From Porogramme epimiltina (taxonomy: Eukaryota; Basidiomycota; Agaricomycetes; Polyporales; Polyporaceae), in the NCBI GenBank assembly GCA_900155495.1, contig FTLJ01000222.1, forward strand, positions 47,584 to 111,583: DNA of 64,000 bases, read 5' to 3'. This document shows, one piece after another, positions 1-12,122 of the stretch (position 1 is the first letter of the stretch; the number at the start of each line of letters is the position of its first letter). A program made the translations under genes and the position numbers. Below the pieces are notes generated by a model. That model was not told where the DNA came from. It worked only from the letters and a program-made list of their open reading frames with translations, and made no database searches.

Positions 1-3000
1 TCCGGGGATTATGGGCGTTTCATCAGCGGCCGCAGGAGAAACGGACTCTGATCCGGAGGCAGTTGGCGAGCTATCGCTGGTTGGTGTTCGGGATGAAGCG
101 TCTTCGCTGGCAGGTGGATTTACGAGATTGTCCACACGGTCGCCTTCAGGGACAGACGAGATATCCGCGGCGATTTCGCCTTCAGGTGCGACCTCGACTG
201 CAGGAGCAGCTTCGCCTTCAGAGCCAGCCTCGCCTTCAGGAGCAGGTTCACCTTCGGGAGTAGGTTCACCTTCGGGTGCAGCATCGTCATCAGAGGAGGG
301 TTGTGTTTCCGCGGGAGGCTGTGGTTCGGGGAAAGGGTCTGGAGGGAAGGGATAGGGATGAGCTAGTAGGAATTCAGTCGCGGCGCTAACGTTATTCCGC
401 GTCTGAATGAGGGCTCGTTCGGCGGCGGAGCGAGGGAAACCCATGTCCGTCAGTTGGCGAATGCGATTCTCGTCCGGATTGGGGATCTGAGCTATTCTCG
501 GAATTCCTAGGGGCCCGGGGACGAGCATCGAAGCAGACATGCCGACGTCTTTGACCTCTTCGTTCTCGGCGTTGAGGAGCTCCATGACGATGTGGACAGT
601 TGCCTTGCTGACAGCGATAGGTGATGATGTAAGCCACGTCGCTTCCCAAATGGAACGAATGAGAGGCAAGACGGCACAGCGCATGCGGACCAAGAAGTTA
701 TGGGGCTCGAAGTAGTCGGGGTCGGTGTCCTTCTTATCTACAGTGATAGCGAGTGTGGTTTGCTGAGCGTCGAAGAGGGGCCGCGAAGACACAAGAGACT
801 GTATGAGCAGGAGCGCAACCTTCAGGCCATTGTACGCATGCGAGAGCTCCTGTTTCGTGACTTCGCTGCGCTCTTCGGCATTCACTTGCGTGATAGCCTC
901 GATGGAGTGGACGAATTCGCCACAGATACCGAACAAGGATTCTAGCCCGCCCAGTCTCGAAAACGCTACAAGCAACATGGTGTTGAGGCCCTTTTGACGG
1001 TCTATCACATATGTCAGCTATCAGTCCGGCTAAAGCAGAAGGTTCTAAGCGCACCGTCTACTAGGAGCACGGTAGTAACGTTCAGCAGGGACGTATAGTA
1101 TGAGAAACGAGACAGCTTGTCCTCTGATGTCGAAGTCAGAATACCTACTCATGAAAACGTGTTGGTGATACGCACCGAAAGGTTTCTGCATCAAGTGTTC
1201 CTTGAGCATCTGTGCGAGGATTTCGGCGGCCTCCTTGATCTTCTGCTTCTGCGCGGAATCGGCGGTCCGCCGAGTAGTTTGCTGGAACAAACGTACGGTA
1301 CCTATAAACGGCCGATGAGTGGATAATCAACATGAAATGATCGAGTAGACCTACATTGAAAGAATGGTGTCAATGATGCGGGGATCTGGTGGGCAAGATG
1401 CTTGAGAGCCCTCGCATTCTTGTCTTGCGGTCGCTCTTCTTTCTTCGTGGCCGGAGTACCGGCGGATGTCGAGGGCTCCCCTGCGGAAGCGCCGTTAGCA
1501 GCGGGGGCGGCGGTGCCAACGGAACCCGCTGCCGCGTCCTCTACCGTAGGTGTCGACGAGTGCTGGCCAGCTTGCGTAGAGGAAGCAAGGATGGAAGAGA
1601 AGAGCTCGTGAGAGGGAGGGGCAACGTCGATGCCCTGTGCCGAGAGCGCGGACTTGAGCGCGATGTTCTCCCAGACGAATGAGCGGTGGAGGGCGCCGAG
1701 ATCGGCGAGTGGTGAAGGGGAACGACCTAGCATTACGTGAAGAAGCGTCTGGCTGGCGCGGGTGTGCGCGTAGCCAGCAGTTGCGTAGATATCTGAGAGC
1801 AAGGATATACGCGTCTGTAAAGTGATGATTTTGCGGAACCGCTTATTCGCCTCTTCTTCCTTTCCAGCTAGACCGGGAGATTCAATATCTCCGATGTACA
1901 ACACAACGGAGAAAATCTTACCATCGAACTCGACCAATGACAAAAACTTCGACTGTTCGTTGATCGGATCCCAGAACTCCTTGCACTCCTCGAGCGATTC
2001 CTGCACCAGCTTGACGAGGAACGTTATCGTCTCGTTCGTGGCCGCTTCGGTCATCGTACGAACGACCTGTATCAGAGAATCTGACGCGACGCTGTTCGCA
2101 AAGTCGAATGGGAGGCAGGGAAGAGACGTCAGCCGTGCCAAGTGCTCTAGTCCTTCCGCGTCATTAACGAAGTCCCTGCAGTGCGGGATGTGTTGGAAGA
2201 ACCCCTCAAGGAACTGTAAACAGTCGAGTAAGTAAGCACAGGTATCCAAAGTAACCGACGATCACATACTTTGTCGAAAGCGTCTATGTATGAGATGACG
2301 ATGTTGTCATGAGATCTGCCGAAGAATTCGTCCCGCAAGGGCGCCGCTAGGTCCACGGCAGCCGCTGCTGGCTGTGGCTGTTCCCCAGACGCGGCTGGCT
2401 CACTGCCGCTCGTCTGGTCGACCTCCATCGGCACAGCGTTATCCACAGTATCAGACGGAGCAGGGGCAGTCGGGAACAGTTTGTACCAGTGCTGGAGTTC
2501 CGTTGGTACGATGAACGAGTTACCGAGTTCCTCGATGCGCGCCATTGTCATCTTGATCGCGGCGAAGACCTTGTCCTTGAGTGTAGGGTGATGACGAATA
2601 AGTTCCTCGATCGACGTTCCGATGAGGACGGCATTCTCCTTCTCCTGCAGGACACGCTGGTGGTCCTCAGAGGTGAATATAGAGAATATACTAGGGATTG
2701 TGTCGGGCCGAGCAGTGAGCTGATCTTGGCCCGCCTGGTTGAGGCAGAGTGCACCGAGCGCGTTCGCCACAGCCTGAAGAACTTCGATTACAGGCTCCAG
2801 CCCTTTCTCGATGATACTGTAAAATACTTCGGGCATTCCCTTCTCTTGGATAACTGGCAGACACGTCGGCTCATTGTGAACAAATATTGCCATGATGTTG
2901 ACCGCTAAAGGGCGCTCAATGTTAACATAAATAGTGCCAAATCAGATAGAGACGATTAGCGACATACCAAGAGCAAGAGCACTCGGCCCGAAGATGGCGC

Positions 3001-4928
3001 GGTGCTGCATAATCTTCTTGATTGAGTTCAGGAGGGACGAATCCAGGAGGCCGCGCAAGCCCTCGGACGTCCCAGACGATTGCATCATGCGGTGGACAGA
3101 CCGCAGAGTGTGCTTCAGCACAGCTGTGCGCGCGACAGAGAGCTTTCCTACAAAAACAGATCATAAGCATAGGGTTTACGAAAACGAGACAAATGCGACG
3201 AACCGTACGACGCGACGGCGTCGTTTGGCGTTCCGTCATTTGCGCATTCCTCGATGTCGAGATTGACCTCGTACTAATGTAGACACTCAGCGGTCATGTC
3301 AGCTGTGTTCGAGCGTCATGACTCACCTCAATGCGGTCAACGAGGATTTCCACTCCACGGCCATTGCAGAAGAGCGTAAAGGCATTCGTGTAGCCATACA
3401 GAACGTTATCCAATAGCTGCATGGTCTTTGATACGAGATAGAGACGGTTCGGCAGCCTGTTCTCAATCGCCTGGATTAGCACAGGAAGTAATCCTGCGCC
3501 CACGATCATGCCTCCGCCCGACGAGTGTGTCGCAAGGAAAGTGATGAAGGAGAACAACGCCTCCACGAAGGCTTGCGGGAGCGTAGAGGTGGGCTGTGCA
3601 ACCTCAGACACCGTCTTCCTGAGCAGCGCCATGAGGATACCGTGGTTGACACTCGCATTCACAGCAGTTAGGACGTCTCCGACCTTCGACCGGTACCGCG
3701 ACATCGCGTCCAAGGCCGCGACCGCGGCGGTCTGAGCCTGAATATCGACGCCGCGATCGAGCTGGAGCAGCTCAGCAATGTGCGTTATGAGGTCGGGTTC
3801 GTAGAGGAACAGCGACGACTGCGCGTGCGTCTCGGGGTGCGTGTGGCCAAAGATGGCCGTCGAGAGCAAACGCACGACGACGAGCTTCTCGCAGTCGCCT
3901 GCGTGCGTGTGCGTAAGGGCTTGGGCCGCGCGGATACGCATCAGAAGCTCGAACTTCTCGCTCGCAGGGACCTTGTGCGCCTCGATGGTGTCCGCAAGGA
4001 TGTCCATCGCGCTCTTCTCCTCGATCGTCTTGCTGTCGATATGGATCGTGACCGCGCCCGAGGACGTCGACGCGCCCGCTGCGGCTCCGGTAGCTGATGA
4101 AGATGCGGGCTTACGGGGCGTCTGCACAGCGGAGTCAAACACGTCCGGCTCCGCCACCTTCTCCTTCTCTTTTTCCTTCTCCTTGTCCTTCCCCGACGGT
4201 GCCTGCCTGTAGAACACGAAGTTCACCTCCCTCGCCTCAGTCGGGAGAGCTTCCACCTGTGCCTTCCCCTTCTCCGTCACCAGGTCAACAAGATTGATGT
4301 CGTAATCGCGGAGGTTGGGCCACCGCTTCGCGAGGGAAGTGAGGCGCGGAGTCGAGATACTCAGAGCGTGGGATACCGCGGGCTGCGAGGAATATTGTTG
4401 TGCGGGACGAAGGAGTAGATTGAGTGCGAGGATGAGGACATCCAAATCAGACGAGAACATAAGGCTGTTGAGGCGCTGCATATGCATAATGTTTGAGCAG
4501 GCAGCTGCGGTAGAATACGATGTATACGCACGTCGTAGGAGTTAAACGTCTTCCTATTCGTTGAGTTCTCCAACAGCAGCCGCTCGAAGCGCAGGATCTC
4601 GCAGACCGTCTTCTTCGTCAGCGGGGTGAACACGTTCACCTGGAGGTTATCGATGTCGTAGTCGCGGATAGCCTCCTCAAGGATCGCATCGAACTTGTTG
4701 AGAACCTTGATCCAAGCATTGAGGTCGGACCGCGGCCATTTCCAGGACTCGACTTGGGCGAGAACCTCATGGAGGTCGTCATTAGGGGTGTTGAGGAGTT
4801 TGTCGATGAGCTCCACTACTTGAGGCAGCTACATTAATCGGGCAAATGAATACGGTCTGGTGCGTCTTGTAAAGTGGAAAAGAGCGTACCGGAGCAACCG
4901 TTCTCTTAGATTTGTGCAGGATCCTCAT
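1..4928 (-). CDS. TOM1: TOM1/HUWE1-type HECT E3 ubiquitin ligase, N-terminal part (cut by left window edge)
   Basis: Giant nuclear/cytosolic E3 ubiquitin ligase; only the N-terminal third or so is in the window and the HECT domain lies beyond position 1. The start chosen is a 13-codon first exon (4890-4928, MRILHKSKRTVAP), spliced to an exon reading LPQVVELIDKLLNTP, the usual N-terminus of fungal TOM1. DUF908-like sequence covers about 4480-3300. DUF913-like sequence covers about 3240-1300 (MAIFVHNEPTCLPVIQEKGM; long armadillo-like helices). A UBA-like domain lies near 480-370 (RIRQLTDMGFPRSAAERAL). After the UBA comes an acidic low-complexity tract built on PEGE units (about 310-170). A Lys/Glu run (KEKEKEKEK) lies near 4150-4195. 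Family knowledge: TOM1 ubiquitinates excess ribosomal proteins and histones. Several introns of 50-70 nt separate the exons. The gene is divergent from SUB1. Confidence 0.92.
170..310 (-). repeat. Degenerate PEGE-coding repeat downstream of the TOM1 UBA domain
   Basis: About ten imperfect units of 12-18 nt (variants of ccttcaggagcaggttca on the plus strand) encode PEGEP/PEGEA/SEGEA units in the TOM1 reading frame. The tract makes a negatively charged, presumably disordered linker directly after the UBA-like domain. Its unit structure suggests expansion by slippage. Confidence 0.7.
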
Positions 4929-5237
4929 CGTCGGCGACGAGGCTGCCGTGAGTGCGTTACTGTGTTGTCTCCCTGTCCCGCCGAGACTGCCAGAGGTGAT
5001 ATGGGTGCGAGAGGAATGGTGTAAGCTGCAGGCAGCGGAGGAGGAGTGGGAGGAGTGGCGAGAGGAAGAACCGCTTACGAGGCTCTTGCGCAAGGTATCT
5101 CCAAATTCTCACGCCTATCTTGTGTTATTCCCACGATTAGAGCTTTAATTACACCGCGTCCGCGTCGCGTCGCGTGAAGCGCTTCGTACTCGCACCTCAT
5201 TCTGACCACGCGTTATATACCCTAAGGCTGACATTCC
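4929..5237. promoter_or_regulatory. Divergent intergenic promoter region between TOM1 and SUB1
   Basis: About 309 bp lie between two head-to-head start codons. It contains a CG-rich run of cgcgtc repeats (about 5155-5180). A gttatatacc stretch about 20 bp before the SUB1 start could act as a TATA-like element. No other motif was recognised. The shared promoter role is inferred only from gene orientation. Confidence 0.5.
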
Positions 5238-5973
5238 ATGGCCAAACGCAAAGTTGTTGACACGTCTTCGAGTGAAGAGGATGATTACAACCCCAGGCGC
5301 GCACCCCCGAGCTCTCCAGATAAACCACTAGGTCAAGTCTCACGTCGGACCGGCAAGAAGGCCCGAAAGGTATTTTCCCTCCCGCAGACGACAAAATACG
5401 CGCGGTTAACCATTTTGCATTGTTATAGGCTAGCGATGATGATAGCGAGAGCGAGAGCGAAGAAGAACGCGTGAAACCCGCGAAGAAAACCAAGGCGAAA
5501 GTCGCGAAGCCGGTGCGTAGTCTATCCACGCTCGGTCACGTACCTGAAACTCACCCTTTCGTAGAGCATAAAGAAGCCCAAAAAGGTCGCTCAGGAAGAT
5601 GAGGATATCGACACTGGAGACGTCAAAGTTGGTGTGAACGCGTCCGGTGACCGATTTGTAGATTTGGGCAAGAAGCGGAGGGCGACGGTGAACACGTTCA
5701 AAGGTAAGCCGCAATTGCACTGTGCTCTTCAATGCGGCGTGAACCAACGTGTTCTGTGCACAAGGGGGGAAATTCCTGGATATTCGCGAGTTCTACGGTG
5801 ACGAGGACGACCTCAAACCGGGCAAGAAGGGCATATCTATCACCCAGGAACAGGTGCGAGGATCCTACCGCAGCATTCTACCTTCTCTCAACTCTATTTG
5901 CGGCGCACAGTGGGAAACCCTAAAGAAGGGCAGCGACGTTATCGACTCTTTCTTTGCCAGGATCAGCAAATAA
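5238..5973 (+). CDS. SUB1: Transcriptional coactivator p15/PC4 (SUB1 homolog)
   Basis: Nuclear single-stranded-DNA-binding coactivator of RNA polymerase II. Five exons splice cleanly: 5238-5369, 5429-5512, 5565-5703, 5765-5853 and 5911-5973, giving 168 residues. The N-terminal half is a Ser/Asp/Glu and Lys-rich tail (SSSEEDD, SDDDSESESEEE), as in PC4 proteins. The C-terminal half is the PC4 fold: FVDLGKKRRATVNTFKGGKF, DIREFYGDEDDLKPGKKGIS, then ITQEQW completed across the last intron. The Trp codon beginning the last exon restores the conserved EQW motif, which supports that 57-nt intron even though reading through it also stays open. All introns are GT-AG. The gene diverges from TOM1. Identification is firm; function is taken from the family. 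Confidence 0.93.
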
Positions 5974-6102
5974 ATGCCACCTTCTATGCTCACTACCCTC
6001 AACTGCTACTCGTCAAGCTGTCGTGCCAGTGCTTTGTGTCCACTAATGTAAAATTGTACTATAACTAGTCTTTCCAGGGTCCTCTATGTCATTACGCACG
6101 TG

Positions 6103-8668
6103 TTATGCCAGGCCTGCAGCAGCCCTATGGGCGCCCTGCAGACCGCCAACTGTGAAAAGGCCACGAACCCACGCCTTCGCGGTGACGAGGCGCGCCCCAG
6201 TGTCCATCCACCACTCCGCGAACTCGAGAGAGCGGTACATCCTCTCGTATCGCCTAGCATATATTAATTCAGCGACATCGTAGAAGTGTGCAGGTGAAGG
6301 ATAACGTACCACCACACCCAGAAATAGTCCCACAGTAAACCGAGAGACATCCCCGACAGGCCTTTTCGCTTCAGCTCCGATGTAAGCCTCTGGCTCTCAT
6401 CGAGCCACACCGCGAACGTGCAGTACTTTGCGGTGATGAGGAATATACGAATCTATAGACTTAGTCAGAGACGATGGCTCGGAAAATCAGAGGAAACGGC
6501 ACGTACATTCGCGTGGGTAGTGGCCAGAGCACGATCGAGACTCCTGCGAAGTTCCGAGACCCATTAGCCCACGTACGTGGTTTAGTAACGCCGATCCGCG
6601 CACCTCGTCAGGTCGTTGAGCTTGAGGACCATCAGCACTCTCCGCGGTACCCGCCGAAGCACATCGAACACAGACAGGAGGAGGCCTTCGCGCTGCACAA
6701 CTGCCTGCCGAATCGCCTCCATCTCTTCCTCCGTCTGCGCCGAGAGGTCGATCATGCTCTTCCCCCGCGCGAACGCGCCACTGTGAGGCTCGCCCTCCAT
6801 CTCCTCCCACGAACCCTCCAGCGCAGCGCGCCCCGTAATCGCGGCTTCGAACACCGGGTACTGTCCAGAGCGTCAGACGAGAAAGGCAACAACGATACCG
6901 AGTACTGCTTACCAGGTCCTCTTCGATATTCCCGACGAGTTGCGCGTACTTCTTGCGGTCCGCAAGCACCTCTTCCGTCGCGGGCGCAATGAGCGCGAGC
7001 CACCACTTGCTGTAGTTGATCCGCAGTTCAGGGTCGAGGTCGAAGTACAGCCCGTGGTCGAGCAGCACGATCTCAAAGTTGTACGGCGACTTCGAGTCCG
7101 CGGCCGCGGGCCGGATCAGCAGGTTGCCTGTGGCGCGCGGGGAGTGCGGGGTCAGTGCATCTGGGCCGCGCAGTCGAACCGCTCCATCGGTGCGTACCTG
7201 GATGTGGGTCCTACGTTTATCGGACCGGTCAGGAAGTGTATGCAGTTAGGGTGAAACTATAACTCACGGCGTGGAACCACCCGTTGATATGCACCATCTG
7301 CGAGAATATCCGCGCAAGCTCCAACGCGACCTTGTTCCTGTCGATGTTGTTCTCGGACAAATACACCAGGTCGTCTACGCGCCCTCCCTGAATGTACTCC
7401 ATCACGAGTATGCGCTTCCGCGCCTCTTTCACCTTCGCTGCCAGCATGTCAGCACAATCTGCCTCCATCAGCGCCGTAGAAGAGCGTGCAACTCACGGAT
7501 GTACATGGACGTGCGCACGTTGTCAAAGTCCGCCTCCGCGCGCTCTGCGTTCAGCTTCTCGTGCACAAAGTCCATCTCCTTCGGCAGGTTCTCCCGCATC
7601 TCCTCGCCCAGCCACGTGAACTCGAACGTCGGGAACCAATGCTTGATCCACCCTGCACCCATCCCGCCGCGTCAGTTCCTCACTTCTCCCACCCTGAACC
7701 CACGCAGTCCCGACGCGCGACTCACCAAGCGACACCTCCACCATCTCCATGTCAATCTCACAGAACTCCGCGAGGTGCGGATGCTGCAGCTTGACCGCGA
7801 CGCGCTCGCCCGACCCGCGCAGCCGCCCGACGTGCACCTGCGCCAGGCTCGCGACGCCGATCGGGCGCGCGTCGAACTCGGAAAAGTACGCGTCGAGCGG
7901 GACGCCCATGTCCGCCTCGAACATGCGCGCGAGGTCCTCCGAGGGCGTGGGCTCGCACTGGTCTTGCAGCGGCCGCATTGTTGCTGTCCATTCGCGCGGG
8001 AGAACGGCGCTGGTTAAATGACAAACATTGTAAGATGAAGGGGTAGGAGGGGTGGACGAGGAAGAGCAAACTCACACTGAGGCCATGTGCTGCCCTAACT
8101 TGATGAAGATACCTGGCGCGCACAGCTGTCAAGCCCCAGGTCGTGCTGTAAGTGAAGGGGTGCGCACCTCCATTCGCCAACAAAGCCCTAAGAACCCTCT
8201 CCGCGCTCCGTGTGTGACATTGCGAAACCGCACTGGCGCGTTCCTCCGCTGAATCATACGTCTTGGCGAAGGTGAGCTTGTAGTCGATAGCTCCGAGGAC
8301 AGCGGCCTCTAAGAGGAAGAGTCACACGGATGCGGGGATGCGAGTGTCGAAGAGAGCGTACCTCCTATCCTCGAGCACCTGGCGACAGCAAGCACAGTAT
8401 GCCTAAACGGCTGGCTGTAGTGGTACGCCAAGACTCCCGCCCCGCCGACTACCAGCACCGTCGTGGGGACCACGTATAGCCATCCATTGAGTTTCGGGAG
8501 GGGCCTCGTTGATGTTGATGCGCCCGGTGAGGAAGATGTTGAGGATCCACTAGAGTAATTACGATACTTTTGGGCTCGAGGGCGAGGACATTGTGAGGGC
8601 GGGGGTGCACGGAGGGGAAAGGGTGGCCGCCGGGGGTGGAGTGCGCTGCACCGACGTAAAGGCAACAT
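6103..8668 (-). CDS. MCP2: ABC1/UbiB-family atypical kinase, ADCK1/Mcp2-like, mitochondrial
   Basis: Predicted mitochondrial ADCK-type atypical protein kinase. The ATG at 8668 opens an Arg-rich presequence (MLPLRRCSALHPRRPP), followed by a membrane helix (WLYVVPTTVLVVGGAGVLAY). Downstream in order: the KxGQ motif (IFIKLGQHMAS, about 8100), the nucleotide-binding Lys (RVAVKLQHPH), the ADCK Glu region (DFVHEKLNAE), LVMEYIQGG, the catalytic/metal motif DPHPG followed by NLLIRP, and LLDHGLYFD. The last exon ends HRAAAGLA. DPHPG is carried by a 13-nt micro-exon (7198-7210). Length and motif order fit the ADCK1/yeast Mcp2 branch (mitochondrial lipid homeostasis) better than COQ8, because no AAAS/KxGQ-COQ8 signature was seen; the subfamily call is an inference. 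About ten small introns. Confidence 0.88.
7198..7210 (-). other. 13-nt micro-exon encoding the DPHPG motif of the ADCK1-like kinase
   Basis: On the minus strand, tag precedes gacccacatccag and gtac follows it, giving canonical acceptor and donor. The preceding exon ends in phase 0 (GWFHA) and the next begins gc aac ctg, so the codons run Asp-Pro-His-Pro-Gly-Asn-Leu-Leu. Without this micro-exon the kinase would lose its metal-binding DPHPGN motif. Confidence 0.8.
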
Positions 8669-9027
8669 GAACAAGCCGAAAGTTTGAGCCTCCTTGGGGA
8701 GGTCTTAGAACATAGGTCCAAGCCAGCCGGGGTAAGATTGGTTTGTAGCGGCGGTATAGGATGCCTTCGGTGGTGGACGGAAGAAAACACAAGCGGCGCG
8801 CCCAAGCCTCCGCAAAGTCCGCCGTCGCCCGGCCCGCACGGAGAGCATTGGGCGTCTGGTGACCTTGACCCTGGTCCTCGACACCCTCGGTCCAAAATAC
8901 CTCCGAACAAAACCTGAATACAATGATAGCAAGGGTAACCTGGTATACAGCTAGTACTATATGTCTAATACATACGTAGCATCATAATATATCAATACAA
9001 GACCCTCAATCAGCTCCGACAGCTCTA

Positions 9028-10384
9028 TCATACACGCCCCGACGGGACCGACGACGCGAACGTCAGCTCACCGGCCTTCCGTACATCGAGGACGGAAGAG
9101 TCCTGTGTGGGGTAAGAGTAGCCCGACGTCGTGTGGCTCTCAGTAAGTCCGGGCATCGACATGACTGTTGAGTTCTGGCCAGGCTCGAAGCGCATCGCGG
9201 AGAGCTGTAGACTCCTGCTCGCCGCGCCGCCGCGGGTCGTCATAGCGCGTGTGTCGAGGTCGGAAGAGGTGAGACCGAGGGTGGACAGCACGATGATCAT
9301 AGTCGGCACAATTCCCTGAAAGGAGCGTCAGTCCAGGATGCGCACGTCGACCGTGACTAGGAGCACTTACAGTGAGCTGCGCGATGGGATCGTACACGAT
9401 GTAGAAGGCGTTGCTGCCGATGAAGTAGAGCGTAATCTCAATCACGAGTGCTGTACTGTAAATCATCGCAGACTCGATGATGAGCAAGAGCACACGCGTG
9501 TACCGGAACCGGCCCGTCATGGGGTTCCCGCCAGACTCCCGTGTCATGAACCAAATCCTCGCCGCGACCAGTGTGGTCACGATGACGTTGGTGGCGAGGG
9601 AAAGGCCGAACACAGAGCCGTTCCAGCGTTCCAGGATCTATTTAAGACGTCCGGGTGAGCTTATCAGGGAGAACGCGATGATGGGCGGGAGGACGTACAT
9701 CCGCAAACGCGCTGTGGATGCTTTTCGCTTCCGCGAAAATGATGGCCTGAGCGAAGCCACAGACTAGGTTGCAGATGGCCTTCTGTTGAGAAGCTTGATC
9801 GCAAAAATATGCTCTAGGAGACACTCACCTGCCGACGCGATGATCAAGAGCACGGGCAGAACGCACACCTTCCAGTTTCCGCCCCACACATGCCAGCATC
9901 TCCAAACCTGTCCAGAGCGGCGCCACTTTAGAGAGATTATGCACAGGTGTAAGAAGTGGGAACGCACGACAATGCTGTCACCGAGGATAGAGTTCACGGA
10001 GTGGATAGTAACCTTCGCCACATTCGGTGGTGTCGAAACGTCCGCAAAGTACGCCCCCGGTCCTCCCGGCTCGTCGCGCAGTTGAATGAATCCGCGGATA
10101 AGGCGGTAGAAGCCCAGGGAGACGTGCGTCGTGGAGAAGCCGAACATAAGCACGGCGACCCAGAAGATGATGGGCGAGATCTTGCGGGTGCGGCGAAAGC
10201 GCAGGATGTAGACGTATGAGCAGAACAGACATATATTGATCCCTGGTTAGCAGAGCGCCGCAGGATGAGCTCTTGCAATTGGTGATGTGAGATCGCAAAT
10301 GCCTGTAGACGTACCGTAGAAGAGAGTCTCGAGCCAGATGGCGGTGAGGTACGCCTTGTCAAGCGGAATGAAGCCGACCGCCAT
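9028..10384 (-). CDS. Seven-helix fungal integral membrane protein of unknown function
   Basis: Multi-exon gene encoding a GPCR-like plan of about seven hydrophobic helices. The start MAVGFIPLDKAYLTAIWLET at 10384 is the first ATG of the first helix exon. The first intron removes about 70 nt and joins to INICLFCSYVYILRFRR. Recognisable pieces include FGFSTTHVSLGFYRLIRGF, an extracellular-type loop (GAYFADVSTPPNVAKV), WRCWHVWGGNWKVCVLPVLL, and a late helix VLLLIIESAMIYSTALVIEI. The C-terminal tail is about 90 residues, Ser/Thr-rich and cytosolic-looking, ending SSVPSGRV. Families with RCWxVW after helix 3 are abundant in Agaricomycetes and lack an assigned ligand or function. It is distinct from the DUF6533 pair at 28-33 kb. 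No signal peptide is needed, since the first helix would act as signal anchor. Confidence 0.75.
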
Positions 10385-12122
10385 CGTGAGGGCGAGAGGG
10401 GGCTGGTGCAGACTTTGGGAGGGTCGCGAAGGGCTCGAAAAAGGCACGCCCAGGCTCGGCCGACAGTTTTATAGCTGCGCTCGGTTCCGCCCAAGATCAT
10501 GCTGAAGATGGACCTCAGGAAGCGGCATTCCAAAGGGCCGGTAGTATGGGAACATTCTGGGATGGGGGTAATGGATAACGTTAAGTGGCTTGCGGTGCAA
10601 CGGCGCTCGGCCTACCATTGATGCTCCATTGATGATTCAAACGCAGACGGCACCTTTTTTGGCAGAACGATATCGCGCCCGTTGACAATGCTCCTCTCCT
10701 GCCTTCGTCCCATCAGACGGATGGCAGCCTCGCCGACCTCGCGGGAAGCAGGACGGTCAGCAGATGAGGGCATGATACCGCAAACGTGTATGCCGCAACC
10801 ACGGTGGCCAGTGTCCCGGGCGGTGCAGGGGTCTTCGCGCATTCGAAAGGCCATGCGGAGCCGGAGCTCGGATGATCGTCGATGATGGAGGAATCAAAGT
10901 AGAAGGCACTCTGAAGCACTGGACTAGGATCTCATCACAACGAGTGGACGTTGACCTCATCTCGACAGGCACAGCTAGGCAGACGCCACGACGGTACCGG
11001 CAAAGGCGTCCCTGGCATCGAGCCATCGCTTGCGTGTTGATGCGAGGAGAGCAGCCTGTTCAGAGGCACGTTGAATACAAAAAATTAATGAAGGCTGGAG
11101 TCAGACGGAGACGGTCTTTGGCGTTAGCTAGCATTAAGTAGGTTATGGCCGGTGACGACGATCAGACGGTGAACCTCGGCGGCGACGCACGGACGATTTG
11201 GGAGGGTGCTCCTATAGACGCTGAGTTCTTGATAAGCAGTCATGATTGGCCTCGCGCTCACCAGCGAGGTTCGCCTGGCGGTTCAACTCAGTTCGCTCCG
11301 ATATACCGGACCAATACCGGTGCGGTCCTCTCCAGAGCAGCCATCGACCGAGGTTTACTTGGTTCTTCATGCACTTTGCGTTTGTACATCTTTGGCCCTG
11401 GTAGGCGGCATTTTAAACCATCACTCGGTCCCATCTCTGCGCTGATGACAGAACTGCCATCGACGTCCTGTCATACTGCGGGCGCACCCCCTTGACAAAA
11501 GCTCACCGCCGGTGCCAGTCACGGGCTTTCAAATGCCTCCGCCGCTGCCAAAATCGTGCCGGCCAACATCTCGCCGTAGGATTCTGGGCTGGGCGTTCAG
11601 TCCCCGCAGGCAGCGCAATGCCGAGTTACGCAGTAAGTCTCGTGTTGGGGGTCCCAGTGACCAGTGTGATATCGTCTTCCGCTAATGACACAATTTCCTG
11701 CCAATCCCACACAGGTCCACGGGAATGTGGTCATGCCCTCCATGATAGCTCTACGGCTTTTTTTGCCTACCTATCGTCTCTCGAGTGAACGTTATTTACA
11801 TAAGGCGCCTGAAATGGTGGAAGAAGACGTCCACATGCGGCCGACGCGTCCCTCCTGAGCTGTCGATGGGTGGTCAAGTGAGCGTGTTAGAGCCGCTTGG
11901 CTCATAATTCATTTATCAAGTGCTGCGGGCGCATGAGGATAAAGGCCCCTGCGGGGAAGCCCTCTATTTACCAGGAACTCTAACTCAATGACTACTCCAA
12001 CACCCCTAGTTGAAGACGCCGCCCCGCCCTGCCTTCGGGAGCTCAATGCGTGCGCGGTTGTCTTCACCGGCAACTCCTTGCTCACTCAAATGGTCATATA
12101 GGCCTCAAATGTCGTAATTACA
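10385..12122. other. 1.7-kb stretch with no recognisable gene
   Basis: Open frames of up to 116 codons occur on both strands, but none carries a motif I recognise, a credible chain of splice sites, or a consistent G/C third-position bias. Two hydrophobic stretches (minus, about 10760-10800, TLATVVAAYTFAVSCPHLL; plus, about 11370-11420) could be remnants of membrane-protein genes. The BCAT promoter must lie at the right end. Confidence 0.5.

Noticed and set aside
11..355. Open frame on the plus strand with Ser-Pro-Ser-Gly repeats
   Set aside because: Antisense of the PEGE repeat tract of TOM1; no start context or homology.
8449..8910. Minus-strand frames upstream of the ADCK-like kinase that could extend its N-terminus
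   Set aside because: They are in other phases or lack an ATG; the ATG at 8668 already gives a good mitochondrial presequence and membrane helix.
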